A model generated the notes under the pieces. It was not told the DNA's origin. It searched no databases and worked only from the letters and a program-made list of their open reading frames with translations. Source: Fen731 sp964481885 (GTDB taxonomy: Bacteria > Actinomycetota > Humimicrobiia > Humimicrobiales > Humimicrobiaceae). Taken from it: a DNA stretch of 64,000 nt. How positions within the stretch are numbered: position 1 is the stretch's first letter; every line of letters begins with the position of its first letter. A program made the translations under genes and the position numbers. The stretch covers positions 1 through 64,000 of the forward strand of contig CAYZUS010000008.1 in the NCBI GenBank assembly GCA_964481885.1, written 5' to 3'. This document shows, piece by piece, positions 54,218 to 62,952 of the stretch.

Positions 54218-55264
54218 CTATAAATCCATTTTTCTTATAAGGACCTCAATGCCCTGCCTGAATGCAATGGGCGAAAAACCGAAGTCCACCCGTGCGGGTT
54301 CGTAGGAATAGGCCTTGTCTACCTGCATCCTTTCAATCATGTCAGGCTTTAAGTTGGATTTTGGGAAAATTTTGCTATAAGCCGCGACCAGTAACTTGCT
54401 GCCCAGCAGAGGCAGCCGTATTACTTTAAAAGGTTTTTTTACAAGGCTTTTTACTATAAGCAGCATATCTTTATATTTGATGGGTTCTTTTCCACACAGG
54501 GTATAAATTTTATTAAAAGTCCTGCTATTTCTGATCACTGCTGCAACTGCGCCGGCCACATCTTCTATAAAAACAGGCTGTATAAGATTTACACCATTTC
54601 CAAACATAACAAAAAAATCACGTTTTTTTATAAAATTGAGCATTTTGGAATAATTCCTGTCATCTTCGCAGCCATATATCATTGTCGGGCGAAGGATAGT
54701 ATAGTCAAAGCCCACGCGGCTGCCAAAATCCTCTATAAGACTTTCGGACTCAAGCTTGGCTTTTTTCATTTCATATTCAAAAGGTACGAGCACTGAGGTA
54801 GAACTTACAAAGACAGCCCTTTTAATGCCTGTTTTGGAGATCGCAGAAAGCAGGTTTTTTATGAATGGAGTGTTTTTTAAATCAACAAGATAAACCAGGC
54901 AGTCAGGAAGGCAGGGGGACTCAGTACAGTCAGAACGATCGGCAATATCAGAGAAACCATTATTGTCGGTGCAGGCAGCGTTACCGGGGCGGCTATTACT
55001 ACCCAAGTTATCATGGCGATCGATTCCACCCGCTTCTTTCATACAGTTATAAATTGAGTCGCTGCTGAAAAGATTTCCGGTGACAAAATTAATTATTCTG
55101 TTATGAGCCAGAGCAAGGTCTTGTAGTTTTGCAAGTTTTTCCTTTTCAGTGCCGGTTCTCACAAGGCAGGTAATTATATCGTCCTGCCCGGGAGGCGCCG
55201 AAAGAATTTTCTCCAAAACAGGGGGTCCGATAAAACTTGTAGCTCCAATAATAAATAAGTGCAT
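54218..55264 (-). CDS. NAD(P)-binding extended SDR / epimerase-like protein
   Basis: 348-residue Rossmann protein. IIGATSFIGPPVLEKIL fits the GxxxFIG dinucleotide site. The catalytic SSTS and YEMKK (YxxxK) motifs and LRPTMIYG support an extended SDR related to nucleotide-sugar epimerases and NmrA-like reductases. An insert of about 40 residues rich in Asp/Asn/Cys (near 80-120) breaks the Rossmann core just before the strand LVYLVDLKN. Substrate unknown; a sugar role fits the neighbourhood. Confidence 0.85.
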   Translation of the reverse strand: MHLFIIGATSFIGPPVLEKILSAPPGQDDIITCLVRTGTEKEKLAKLQDLALAHNRIINFVTGNLFSSDSIYNCMKEAGGIDRHDNLGSNSRPGNAACTDNNGFSDIADRSDCTESPCLPDCLVYLVDLKNTPFIKNLLSAISKTGIKRAVFVSSTSVLVPFEYEMKKAKLESESLIEDFGSRVGFDYTILRPTMIYGCEDDRNYSKMLNFIKKRDFFVMFGNGVNLIQPVFIEDVAGAVAAVIRNSRTFNKIYTLCGKEPIKYKDMLLIVKSLVKKPFKVIRLPLLGSKLLVAAYSKIFPKSNLKPDMIERMQVDKAYSYEPARVDFGFSPIAFRQGIEVLIRKMDL

Positions 55265-55368
55265 ATCTCAGCATTCTTTCAATATATCATCAAACTCTTT
55301 TTTTGAGAGTCTGAATCTGGAATAATAAAACAAACTTATGTTAGAACTATTTTACTGATTTGACAATT

Positions 55369-55397
55369 AATAAAAATAGTCTGCCGTTAAGGCAGAC
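55369..55397 (-). terminator. intrinsic terminator of the collagen-tailed gene pair
   Basis: On the minus strand, GTCTGCC-TTAAC-GGCAGAC is followed by TATTTTTATT. A 7-bp GC-containing stem with a T-tract is the standard rho-independent form. Confidence 0.7.
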
Positions 55398-55423
55398 AGA
55401 GCTTAGGGTTCTTAGAGTGTGTT

Positions 55424-55469
55424 TTATCATAAAATAAGGCCCCAAAAAAGAGGCCCTATTTTATGATAA
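55424..55469. repeat. 18-bp inverted repeat hairpin
   Basis: Arms 55424-55441 and 55452-55469 (TTATCATAAAATAAGGCC and its complement, one mismatch) around a 10-nt loop. It lies just before the intrinsic terminator on the minus strand and could reinforce termination or protect the mRNA end. No T-tract follows directly. Confidence 0.75.
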
Positions 55470-55499
55470 TTAATTAATTACGGTAAGATTTTGATGGGA

Positions 55500-55838
55500 T
55501 CAGTAGGGTCTAGAGTCTGCCCCTGCCGGTCCTTGCGGCCCGGTATTACCCGTCTCACCCTTCTGTCCGGTAAACACAAAAGTACCGACCGGCGCCTCCC
55601 ACACAAAGTTTACTTCCTGGATAACTATTATGGTCTGGCCATTAACAGTCGTGCTCTCCTGGACCCATCTTGTTGAAGCTGATACACTGCTGCTCCATGG
55701 ACCTGCCAGTTCACTTGCATATAACCTGGTAATGTTTGGGGAATCACTGTTTGCACCCAGAAGGATGCTGGGAACAACGATACTGCTTATTACCACTACA
55801 GTTAAAATGATAATTGCAATTAATAACTTTTTTCTCAT
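55500..55838 (-). CDS. small secreted protein with collagen-like tail (copy 2)
   Basis: 112 residues. Signal peptide or membrane anchor MRKKLLIAIIILTVVVISSIVV, a globular part (TRLYASELAGPWSSSVSASTRW, TTVNGQTIIVIQEVNF), then a short GXY run: GQKGETGNTGPQGPAG. The start has GGAGG 7 nt upstream. It is a paralogue of the gene 49 bp upstream, sharing the same layout and PxITRLYA, AGPWSSS, RWVQ and VNGQTIIVIQEV. I do not recognise the globular family. Confidence 0.82.
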   Translation of the reverse strand: MRKKLLIAIIILTVVVISSIVVPSILLGANSDSPNITRLYASELAGPWSSSVSASTRWVQESTTVNGQTIIVIQEVNFVWEAPVGTFVFTGQKGETGNTGPQGPAGADSRPY

Positions 55839-55886
55839 AACTTTGCCTCCATAAAAAATTTTCACCTGCTTGCTAATGTGGTGGAC

Positions 55887-56228
55887 CTACGTTTCCTCGT
55901 CTACCCCGTCCGGTCCCTGCGGTCCCTGCAGACCCGTGTCGCCTTTGGCTCCTCCGAAAAATACCAGTGCGCCTGTTGACTCTTCACGCATAAAGCTTAC
56001 TTCCTGGATGACTATTATAGTTTGTCCATTAACCATTGTGCCCTTTTGAACCCATCTTGTGGAAATTGAGGCAGAACTGCTCCACGGACCTGCAAGACTG
56101 TCAGCATAAAGCCTTGTTATGGTCGGAGAATCGCTGTTTGCTGCAACAAGCATGCTCGGAACAAGTATGCCTGTACAGCAAATTATTGTTGCCAGGATTA
56201 TTGCTATTGCTAATTTTTTTCTTATCAT
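55887..56228 (-). CDS. small secreted protein with collagen-like tail (copy 1)
   Basis: 113 residues from ATG 56228, which has GGGAGGTG upstream; longer upstream starts are not credible. Signal peptide (RKKLAIAIILATIICCTGIL), globular region like its neighbour, and a GXY tail GAKGDTGLQGPQGPDG ending in DEET. Collagen-like stretches normally run for tens of triplets; here there are only about five, so a stable triple helix is doubtful. First gene of a two-gene operon. Confidence 0.82.
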   Translation of the reverse strand: MIRKKLAIAIILATIICCTGILVPSMLVAANSDSPTITRLYADSLAGPWSSSASISTRWVQKGTMVNGQTIIVIQEVSFMREESTGALVFFGGAKGDTGLQGPQGPDGVDEET

Positions 56229-56885
56229 TTTTTCACCTCCCAATAAATGTCTGTTTGTGCTAGAAATTAAGATTTTCCATATGCCAATCAGTCTTAAGAT
56301 TAAATACTGATTTGCGTTTTTTTTGATATGCATAAAATAAGTTTTTTGCGGTGATCTATTTACTATTAAATTAAATAATTCCATCTTTATAAATTCAATG
56401 TTTATTATAAACTTTTTACAAAACAAATCAACAATTATTAATTATTATAATTTAAATAATAAATTATAATAAATAATTAATAAAAATATCATTATTTAGA
56501 TATCAGGCCTTTGTCTTTATTAGAAAATCTCATTTAATAATAAAAAAAGTGATAGTTATTCCAGAGCCTATTAATCCCCTTGTAACCAGACATCAATATA
56601 GTGTGAACGCTAAAATGATAGCCACGCAGCAAGACCGGAAGGATTATTTATTGATTTTCAGACAGCGAAACAGTATGTACAGTTAAATAAATAACGGAGG
56701 GGGGTAATACAATATGGATGCTATATTAAAAAACGGGCAGTAGGATAATTTAGATACTATATTGGTAACAAGGCAGCAAGATAATTTGTACACCATATTA
56801 ATAACCGTCTAGCAAGATAATATGGATACTATATAATGTTTCCAATAACATGAGTACCACCTGAGGAATTTTACTTCTGTAATTA
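56229..56885. other. 657-bp divergent intergenic region
   Basis: The part next to the collagen-tailed genes is extremely AT-rich (56430-56560). Further right lies a 36-bp repeat array (56709-56840). GGAGGGGGG occurs at 56695-56704 but leads into the array, not into a gene. No RNA gene was recognised. Confidence 0.5.
56709..56838. repeat. 36-bp tandem repeat array
   Basis: Units at 56709-56744, 56745-56780 and 56781-56816, with a partial one at 56817-56838. The period is exactly 36 bp although the copies differ. Shared elements are ATAAT(T/A)TxGATACTATAT and a GCAGCAAG-like end. The last unit ends 48 bp before the GT-C-like gene. There are no unique spacers, so this is not CRISPR. Confidence 0.82.
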
Positions 56886-59425
56886 ATGAATTTGATTTTT
56901 GTTATTAAACTTTTATGTTCTTTACTGGCAGCATATTTTGCAGGGTATGTGCCGGTATATTTTTTGCTGGAGTATAAAAAAGAACAAAAAAGAATACCTG
57001 ATGATGAGCATATGGCCGGGCACGACTCCGGCCTGGCTAAAAAGTTTGTCAATGGGGGCGGGAGCGATAGCAAAGATTATCGGCAGGCCCACAAGGCGCC
57101 GGATTTCTCCCAATTTAATGGTGAAGCGGGCTCTCCGGGCAGGCATGATATTTCAAGGCAGATTTTTATTTTCTTTGTAAGCATATATCTAGGGTTTTAT
57201 ATAATATCAAACTACCTGATACTGCTGTCATTGCTGAAGATAAATTTCGGCTTTTTAAATGCAGCATTATTTGGCCTTGTATTTTTCGTTGCTTTTGTTT
57301 TTATTCAGATTTTCAAGGCTAAAAGAGCGAAATATCCTGGAGTAAAACTACAGCATTATATTACTGGAAATAACAAGGCAAAAAAAGGCAGTGGATACCG
57401 AAGTGAAACTGGCGCCAATAGTGATTTTAAATGTGCAGGCAACTCTACGGGCTTAAAGCAACCTCCAGAATTTTCAGGGAATATGGCATTTCCAAAAAAT
57501 ATTACCGGGAATTCAACAGAGTATGGTAAAAATCAAAAAGGGGATGGAAGCGACCATAAAGAGTGCAAAGGCAATCCCAAAGAAGATAAGGGCAATCTGT
57601 CAGAGCGTGCCAAACAGAAAGAAGATGAAAACTATCTATCAGAGCACAGTAAGCAGGAAGAAAAAAGTCAAAAAAAACAGACAGTGAAAATCAGCAAAGT
57701 ATCCATAGCCTTTCAGTTAGTTTTTGCCTTTCTCATATTCATAAATTTTTGTGTGGTGAGTTTTTTTACCTTTCTTTTCCCAATAAGATTCTGGGACGCG
57801 ATTTCCTGCTGGAGTTTAAAAGGAAGAGCATTTTTTCTTGATGGCAATGTAACAGCATTTTATACCCAGCATCAATATACTTTTACACACCTTACTTACC
57901 CTCTTTATATCAGCCTTTCCCAAACGTGGATTTATATATGGCTCGGAGAAATAAATGAGACCCTGGTTAAAGCAATATTTCCGCTTTTTTATTTGTCGCT
58001 GGTATTTATAGTTTATTATCTGTTAAGAAAAGAAGTAAAAAGGCTGTATGCCATCATCTCAGTATTTATACTTTCCACACTCCCGGTTATTATGGATCAT
58101 GGATACCTTGAGTACACCAACCTGATATTTTCCGTAATCCTGCTTTTGGGAGTTTACTATTTTTATGTTTACGTTTTAAAGAGCAGGGAAAACCTGCCTG
58201 CCCAAAACCAAGCCTTCCAAAATCATACGGCCCAAAACCAGGTCTTCCAAAATCATACGGCCCAAAATCAAGCCTTCCAAAATCATACGGTCCAAAACCA
58301 AGCCTTCCAAAATCATACGGTCCAAAACCAATCTAATCAAAACCACTGTTCCCAGACTTTACCAACCCAAAGCCCTGACATAATGGTACAGGAGGTGACA
58401 GCCAGGCGCAATACTCAGGATAATCTTAAAAACCTTATAATATCCGCTGTTTTTTTTGCCATCCTTATCTCCATCCGCTCAGAAGGCATATTGTTTATTG
58501 CAATATTTTTAATGATCAATACAGCCTACAATTTTTCGGCACTTCCCGGGAGGCTTCAAGATAAAAATATCTGCCCAGCCAAAGATATTANNNNNNNNNN
58601 NNNNNNNNNNNNNNNNNNNNNNNNNNNNNNNNNNNNNNNNNNNNNNNNNNNNNNNNNNNNNNNNNNNNNNNNNNNNNNNNNNNNNNNNNNTCGGCACTTC
58701 CCGGGAGGCTTCAAGATAAAAATATCTGCCCAGCCAAAGATATTAAGCCAATAAAATCCTCCAAAAGAATAAATATAATTTTAAAAACTTTATTTTCCAT
58801 ACTCCTGCCGGCGGCCCTGATTTTGCTGCTGCTTGCCCCCTGGACAATTCTGCAGGCAAAATTAAACATCAGCGGCGCAAGCACAGAGTGGGTGCCGGTA
58901 ATCGAGGGCCTGAAAAATGGATTAAACAGCATAATAAGCGGTAGTCTGCCAGGCGGCCTAAAGGAAAGCTTTAGTGCCGGATCAGCAGGAAGCCTGTTTA
59001 AGTCGGGCGGCTTGGAAAACAGCTTGAAAAACTTCTTTAATGGCACTGTGGCAGGCGGCCAAAGTGAAATTTCAGGCTTGTTTGATTTTAAAAATGCGCT
59101 CGGCGCTTTTTTGGGGGAATTTCTTTTTTCCAAATTTGATTCGGCAAGAGCATTTTTGGGCTCTTCATATGGTATTTCATGGATTGTCCTTGCCGTACTG
59201 GCCGTATTTAATCTTAAAAAACTATTTAAGGCATTTAACTGGATTTTTTTTGTATTTCTGACTGCAGGATTTATTGCCCTTTTTGTATCCCTTGGCTTTA
59301 TTGCAGAATTTGCATGGTCTACCGAGCGCTACATGCTTCATCTTTTCCCGCTTGCCTATTTCTGGGTAATGCGTGCATATCTTTCCAATACTATTTCACC
59401 CAGGTCCTTGGCCCCGGAAAAATAA
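56886..59425 (+). CDS. GT-C-like integral membrane glycosyltransferase (interrupted by false gap)
   Basis: Deleting the gap and one 55-bp copy gives 794 residues in one frame. About ten membrane helices. FPIRFWDAISCWSLKGRAFFLDG near residue 300 is the acidic first-loop motif seen in ArnT/PMT-like GT-C enzymes that use polyprenyl-phosphate sugars; WSTERYMLHLFPLAYFW closes the protein. A charged Lys/Asn/Gly-rich insert (about 160-270) and a run of 10-residue repeats (QNQAFQNHTA and variants, nt 58203-58322) lie between helices. The ATG at 56886 has no nearby Shine-Dalgarno site. Its end overlaps hipT by 70 bp, convergent. Specificity unknown. Confidence 0.78.
58203..58345 (+). repeat. in-frame 30-bp coding repeats
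   Basis: Four near-identical 30-bp units (58203-58232, 58233-58262, 58263-58292, 58293-58322) plus a decaying fifth encode QNQ(A/V)FQNHT(A/V). Because the unit is a codon multiple, copy number can change without loss of frame. Confidence 0.9.
58536..58745. other. assembly gap flanked by identical 55-bp copies
   Basis: 58536-58590 and 58691-58745 are identical 55-mers around 100 Ns. Collapsing them joins CPAKDI to KPIKSSKRINIIL in one frame, confirming a scaffolding artefact rather than a real gap. Confidence 0.93.
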
Positions 59426-60423
59426 TTCGGTCCGCTAATCATTGCAATCATTTTTTCTTTTAAACCCTTCATTTTGTCTATAGCATTTTTTATGGACCTG
59501 TTATCAATTTTTAAATAACTGCCCAGACAAATAAAATCATCAAGATTTAGCCTGTTTCTTTTACCGTTAAGAGTAAGTGCGGATTCATCTTCACCCGGCA
59601 AATAGACTTTAGACGAAATCAGGTCATAGCATGGGGCCATGCGCCAGTAATTTGCGGGCCGTTCAATTAATGACCAGTTTTTAAGATGCATGTCGCCATT
59701 TCCTGTCAGAAAGCAAAACAAGATTCTTTCAAAAAAATCTATAAGGTCAAGGTAAGGCCTGCTTGAAAACTTTAGAATCGCATTTCCCACTTTCTCAAGT
59801 GAAGATTCATATTTGGAATCAGGTGGCATTTCAAGCAGCTGCGCCATATCCTCCATATGGATTTTTTGTCCTCTTGGGTCCTTGTCAAATCTTTTTATAA
59901 TGTAGCAGATTTTTCCGTCAGCCATATAAAACAGGCCGTGAGGGGGCACATCAAAACCTGCCGCATCCTCAGCCAGACACATGCAAAGATTTTCATTTTG
60001 CGGAAGCTCGGGGTATTGTCCTGGTTGGGGCTTTAAAATATGTGTGCCACCGGACTGGACAAATTCAATTGTTTTGCTGATCTTATTGACTTTGACCAAT
60101 GCCTTTATCTGTACTCCGGAAATCGACATACTTCCGGCGTTCTTAGTTATTTCAGAGAGAAGTTCCGTGCTTTTTAAATGAATGGAAGGGATAACACCGC
60201 TTGTCCCAAAAAGCTTTTTTATGCATGCTGAATGGTATGCCGGATGGCTCAGTGGCTGTTTTTGATTGTCTTTGAGATTACTTTTGAGCTCAGTGCTTTT
60301 TTCAGCCAACAGTCGCAAGGATTGCTTCTGATTACCTGGGTGATTATCTTTGAGCTCTGTGTTTTTTCCACTGCCATTAGAATCAGTGATTTCCTTTAGG
60401 CAGCACATGCAATAATTATTCAT
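59356..60423 (-). CDS. hipT: HipT-like serine/threonine kinase toxin (HipA C-terminal kinase)
   Basis: 355-residue HipA-fold kinase without the N-subdomain 1, which is encoded separately just upstream. The N-terminus has CMCC, as in split HipA proteins. Kinase motifs: SGVQIKALV (Gly-rich loop region), THILKPQP (Lys), IKRFDKD, the catalytic GNGDMHLKNW and the metal-binding APCYDLIS. A Lys/Ser-rich repeat (KSTELKSNLKDNQKQ) extends the N-terminal region. HipA/HipT kinases phosphorylate aminoacyl-tRNA synthetases (GltX or TrpS in E. coli); the target here is unknown. Third gene of hipB-hipS-hipT. Confidence 0.9.
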   Translation of the reverse strand: MNNYCMCCLKEITDSNGSGKNTELKDNHPGNQKQSLRLLAEKSTELKSNLKDNQKQPLSHPAYHSACIKKLFGTSGVIPSIHLKSTELLSEITKNAGSMSISGVQIKALVKVNKISKTIEFVQSGGTHILKPQPGQYPELPQNENLCMCLAEDAAGFDVPPHGLFYMADGKICYIIKRFDKDPRGQKIHMEDMAQLLEMPPDSKYESSLEKVGNAILKFSSRPYLDLIDFFERILFCFLTGNGDMHLKNWSLIERPANYWRMAPCYDLISSKVYLPGEDESALTLNGKRNRLNLDDFICLGSYLKIDNRSIKNAIDKMKGLKEKMIAMISGPNYFSGAKDLGEIVLERYARITQK

Positions 60424-60616
60424 CTTATAAAAACTTGGTACTTTTATTAAAATAGCAAATATTTTTTGATACTTACAATACTTGCTGATAAAGGAAAATT
60501 ATGAATATAAGAAAATACTGATTTTCCCGCTGTTAGCACTAAGAGCTTTCTTATAAAATCAGGAAAAACGGGAGAATAAATATTTATTTATTATCTTTAA
60601 TTAAAAAGTTATCAAA

Positions 60617-60946
60617 TTAAAAGGGCCTGACAGTGACAGCGCCGGAAGTGTCGGCGCCGACATTCATTAAAAGCCTGAATCTGTCATTTTTATCAATTTT
60701 TAGTTTTGAAACAGTGACTTCCAGCAGAAATCCCTCTGGAAGAAGGTTATCAAAAAAAGAAAATAGGCTCTCAGACTCAAACTTTTTTTCAGCAAGTGGC
60801 ATTGTAAGGCTAACCGGCCTTGCGGAAATGTTATTTAGATACTCAGCATCATATTCAAATTCATATGCTTTTTCTTTTCTTGAAAGAATACCGGCTTTTA
60901 TATCATTGTAGTAAACTGCCGCACTATCTGTATTTTTTGCTTCCAT
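60617..60946 (-). CDS. hipS: HipS-like protein (HipA N-terminal subdomain 1)
   Basis: 109 residues matching the HipA N1 domain: AAVYYNDIKAGILSRKE, PVSLTMPLAEKKFES, LFSFFDNLLPEGFLLEV and GADTSGAVTV. As a free-standing protein beside a kinase lacking this domain it corresponds to HipS, which acts as the antitoxin in the E. coli HipBST system. No Shine-Dalgarno site is visible. It is 193 bp upstream of hipT and 180 bp downstream of hipB, wider than usual for this operon. Confidence 0.9.
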   Translation of the reverse strand: MEAKNTDSAAVYYNDIKAGILSRKEKAYEFEYDAEYLNNISARPVSLTMPLAEKKFESESLFSFFDNLLPEGFLLEVTVSKLKIDKNDRFRLLMNVGADTSGAVTVRPF

Positions 60947-61126
60947 CGTTTTTGTATCAAATTTTTAAATAAAGTTCTTATTTAGATATGCCCCATCTCT
61001 TATATTGCCGCTTTATTCGTTGCCTCTTCATTCGTTATTGTTTGTATTTCTTAACAGTTTAATCGGTCATTACCTCTTGATCCACCTCCATATTTGACAC
61101 TGATTTATCCGTTGCTGACTCATTTG

Positions 61127-61336
61127 TCACCGCTTCATATCAACAGGTCCCAGTGTTTTTCCAAAAAGCCTCAAAACCTTGTTTAATGTATCTGTCCTGA
61201 AAGATGTCTTGCCCTGTTCCACATCCCTTATAAAACGCAGGCCCACACCTGCTTTTAATGCAAGTTCTTTTTGTGTAAGGTTTGCGGTCTTTCTCTGGGT
61301 TTTTATAAATAAGCTGATTGGATTGTCTTTTTCCAT
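61127..61336 (-). CDS. hipB: HipB-like HTH regulator
   Basis: 69-residue HTH_3 (Xre/Cro) protein: FIKTQRKTANLTQKELALKAGVG then LRFIRDVEQGKTSFRTDT, typical of HipB. It ends GPVDMKR without the long C-terminal tail of E. coli HipB. No Shine-Dalgarno site: the ATG is 6 nt from a TATAAA box, so the mRNA is probably leaderless. Four 18-bp operator-like palindromes lie upstream, one over its own promoter, so it is likely the autorepressor of the hip operon. Confidence 0.93.
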   Translation of the reverse strand: MEKDNPISLFIKTQRKTANLTQKELALKAGVGLRFIRDVEQGKTSFRTDTLNKVLRLFGKTLGPVDMKR

Positions 61337-61371
61337 ATAAAATTTATACCTTAAAAGATATAAAAAGTCAA
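61334..61371 (-). promoter_or_regulatory. hipB promoter (leaderless)
   Basis: On the minus strand: TTGACT (61371-61366), 17 bp, TATAAA (61348-61343), six nucleotides, ATG (61336-61334). This is a near-consensus sigma70 promoter at ideal spacing whose start site falls on the start codon. Operator 1 (61345-61362) covers the -10 and spacer. Confidence 0.75.
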
Positions 61372-61486
61372 CAAATCTGAAAATTTTAACCTATAATATA
61401 TCTATAAGGGTATAAATACTGAATAAATATATCAAATAAGGTATAAAATAGTTAACAACTTTAATAGCTATACCTTAAAAGGTATA
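61345..61486. promoter_or_regulatory. four phased HipB operator-like palindromes
   Basis: Four 18-bp sites: 61345-61362, 61397-61414, 61428-61445 and 61469-61486. The last, TATACCTTAAAAGGTATA, has perfect 8-bp arms; the first differs by one base; the middle two keep TATATC and (A)AGG(G)TATA halves. Centre-to-centre distances are 52, 31 and 41 bp, about 5, 3 and 4 helical turns, so all sites face the same side. E. coli HipB also uses multiple operators with a TATCC-N8-GGATA layout. Confidence 0.75.
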
Positions 61487-61725
61487 TGCATTATTGTTTG
61501 TGCTATTTTATATAAGCAATAAAGAGATACACATAACGCACCAGAATTGGATTATTGGATTTTTACTCGGTTTTAAGTATTATGAATCAGTAAGTTTTAA
61601 TAAAGTGCCTGGCTTAAAAAATGGAACCAAAGTAAGTAAACAAATAATGTCAGCCACAAATATATGCTTGTGCATAAGAGACACCAGATAAAATATATTT
61701 TGGATGCTGGATAAGGTAAAAAAAT
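61487..61725. other. intergenic stretch before the membrane phosphoesterase
   Basis: AT-rich DNA with only a 65-codon frame of no coding character. AAGG at about 61713 may serve the next gene. No RNA gene or terminator was recognised. Confidence 0.35.
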
Positions 61726-62952
61726 ATGTCTGCAGCAATATTAACAGCCATAATAGCATCATGCGCAGTATTTGCCGCCGGGCTTTGTGCGCTTGTATAC
61801 TGGTATGCTTTCAGGTTTGAGCCTGTTAATTTTAAGATTTCCAATATAACAATAAACATTTCAAAAAATGCTGCCGTAACCGATAAGGCTTCCGGGGCTG
61901 GTGATGATTCTGCCGGGATCGATGATGCGGCAGGCGAAATTGATAGTTCCCAAAACAAAAACGGCACATATTCATACATGGCGGACAATTCAACCGGTGG
62001 CCCCGGAAAAGACAAAAGCTATATTTACGAATCTGCAGATACGCTGACTGATTCCAAGCATATGGTCGGTAAAGCTGAAATTCCTGATTTCACCATACTT
62101 CACCTTTCAGATTTTCACTTAAGAAAAGACAGAAAAGGAAAGAAGCTCTTTGAATTTGTGCGCTCTCTTTCCAGCTGCAACCCGGACTTTATATTTATTA
62201 CAGGCGATCTTGTAGAAAAAGATATGTATTTTGATTACCTTATAGAAATGCTTAAGGACCTGAGTGCCAAAGCTGGGAAATATGCCGTCTTTGGGGTGCA
62301 TGATTATTATAACAAGACCCCTGCTGAATTTTTAAAAAACATGATCAAAAGAAAAAAGGAATACCGGCAAAAAAATGATGTTTCCGGCCTTATAAGCAGG
62401 CTTGACGCAATTGGCATAAAAGTCTTAAGAAATGAAAGAGTGGCCCATCTGCTAAGCCAGGATTTCAGTATAAATATTACCGGTCTTGAAGATTTTATAA
62501 TAGATAAAACTGATGTTGCCAAAGCATTTGGAAAATATGGTAATGAAGACCAAATAGAAGAAGTGCCTCAAAATAAACATAATTTAAAGGAAGAACAGAC
62601 AATAGATAGAGGCTTGTTTGTACAGGAAGAAAAAGGCTACCATGACCTTAATAATACCCACAAAATAGAGATATGCCTGACCCATACTCCCGACTTGGAT
62701 CTTTTCAGCCGCCTTTCTGAAAATGGGGTTGATATTGTCCTTTCCGGGCATACACACGGTGGCCAGGTAAGGCTTCCCGGCATCGGCGCAATAATTTCGG
62801 GCTGTAACATGAAGGCAAAATACGCCTCCGGCCTTTTTTATTTTAAAAAGTTTGTCCTTTATGTATCAAGAGGCTTAGGAGAAGGAAGATATTCGCCATT
62901 TCGGTTCTACTGCCCGCCAGAAGCTACTGTAATTAAAGTGTGCTTTAAGTAA
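61726..62952 (+). CDS. membrane-anchored metallophosphoesterase (YkuE/YaeI-like)
   Basis: 408 residues. N-terminal TM (about residues 5-28), a disordered Ser/Gly/Asp-rich segment (about 50-115), then the calcineurin-like fold: LHLSDFHLRKDRKG, ITGDLVEKD, FGVHDYYNK (GVHDYY replaces GNHD, as usual in this subfamily), LTHTPD and LSGHTHGGQVRLPG. A second linker (about 270-305) sits inside the fold. Relatives act on lipid or nucleotide diphosphates at the membrane; substrate not predicted here. It is divergent from hipB. Confidence 0.9.
   Translation: MSAAILTAIIASCAVFAAGLCALVYWYAFRFEPVNFKISNITINISKNAAVTDKASGAGDDSAGIDDAAGEIDSSQNKNGTYSYMADNSTGGPGKDKSYIYESADTLTDSKHMVGKAEIPDFTILHLSDFHLRKDRKGKKLFEFVRSLSSCNPDFIFITGDLVEKDMYFDYLIEMLKDLSAKAGKYAVFGVHDYYNKTPAEFLKNMIKRKKEYRQKNDVSGLISRLDAIGIKVLRNERVAHLLSQDFSINITGLEDFIIDKTDVAKAFGKYGNEDQIEEVPQNKHNLKEEQTIDRGLFVQEEKGYHDLNNTHKIEICLTHTPDLDLFSRLSENGVDIVLSGHTHGGQVRLPGIGAIISGCNMKAKYASGLFYFKKFVLYVSRGLGEGRYSPFRFYCPPEATVIKVCFK

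Noticed and set aside
56709..56838. 36-bp repeats resembling a CRISPR array
   Set aside because: Units are directly adjacent with no unique spacers, and no cas gene is present. The same holds for the 28-bp array at 12.1 kb.
58203..58345. 30-bp repeats resembling a CRISPR array
   Set aside because: They are in-frame coding repeats of ten residues without spacers.
61040..61140. frameshifted C-terminal extension of HipB
   Set aside because: A 26-codon frame continues past the stop in another register, but the in-frame end GPVDMKR matches the usual HipB terminus, so the extra frame is probably chance.
61494..61691. 65-codon open frame between the hipB operators and the membrane phosphoesterase
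   Set aside because: TTG-type start inside the operator region, no ribosome site, and no recognisable composition or motif. Probably chance.
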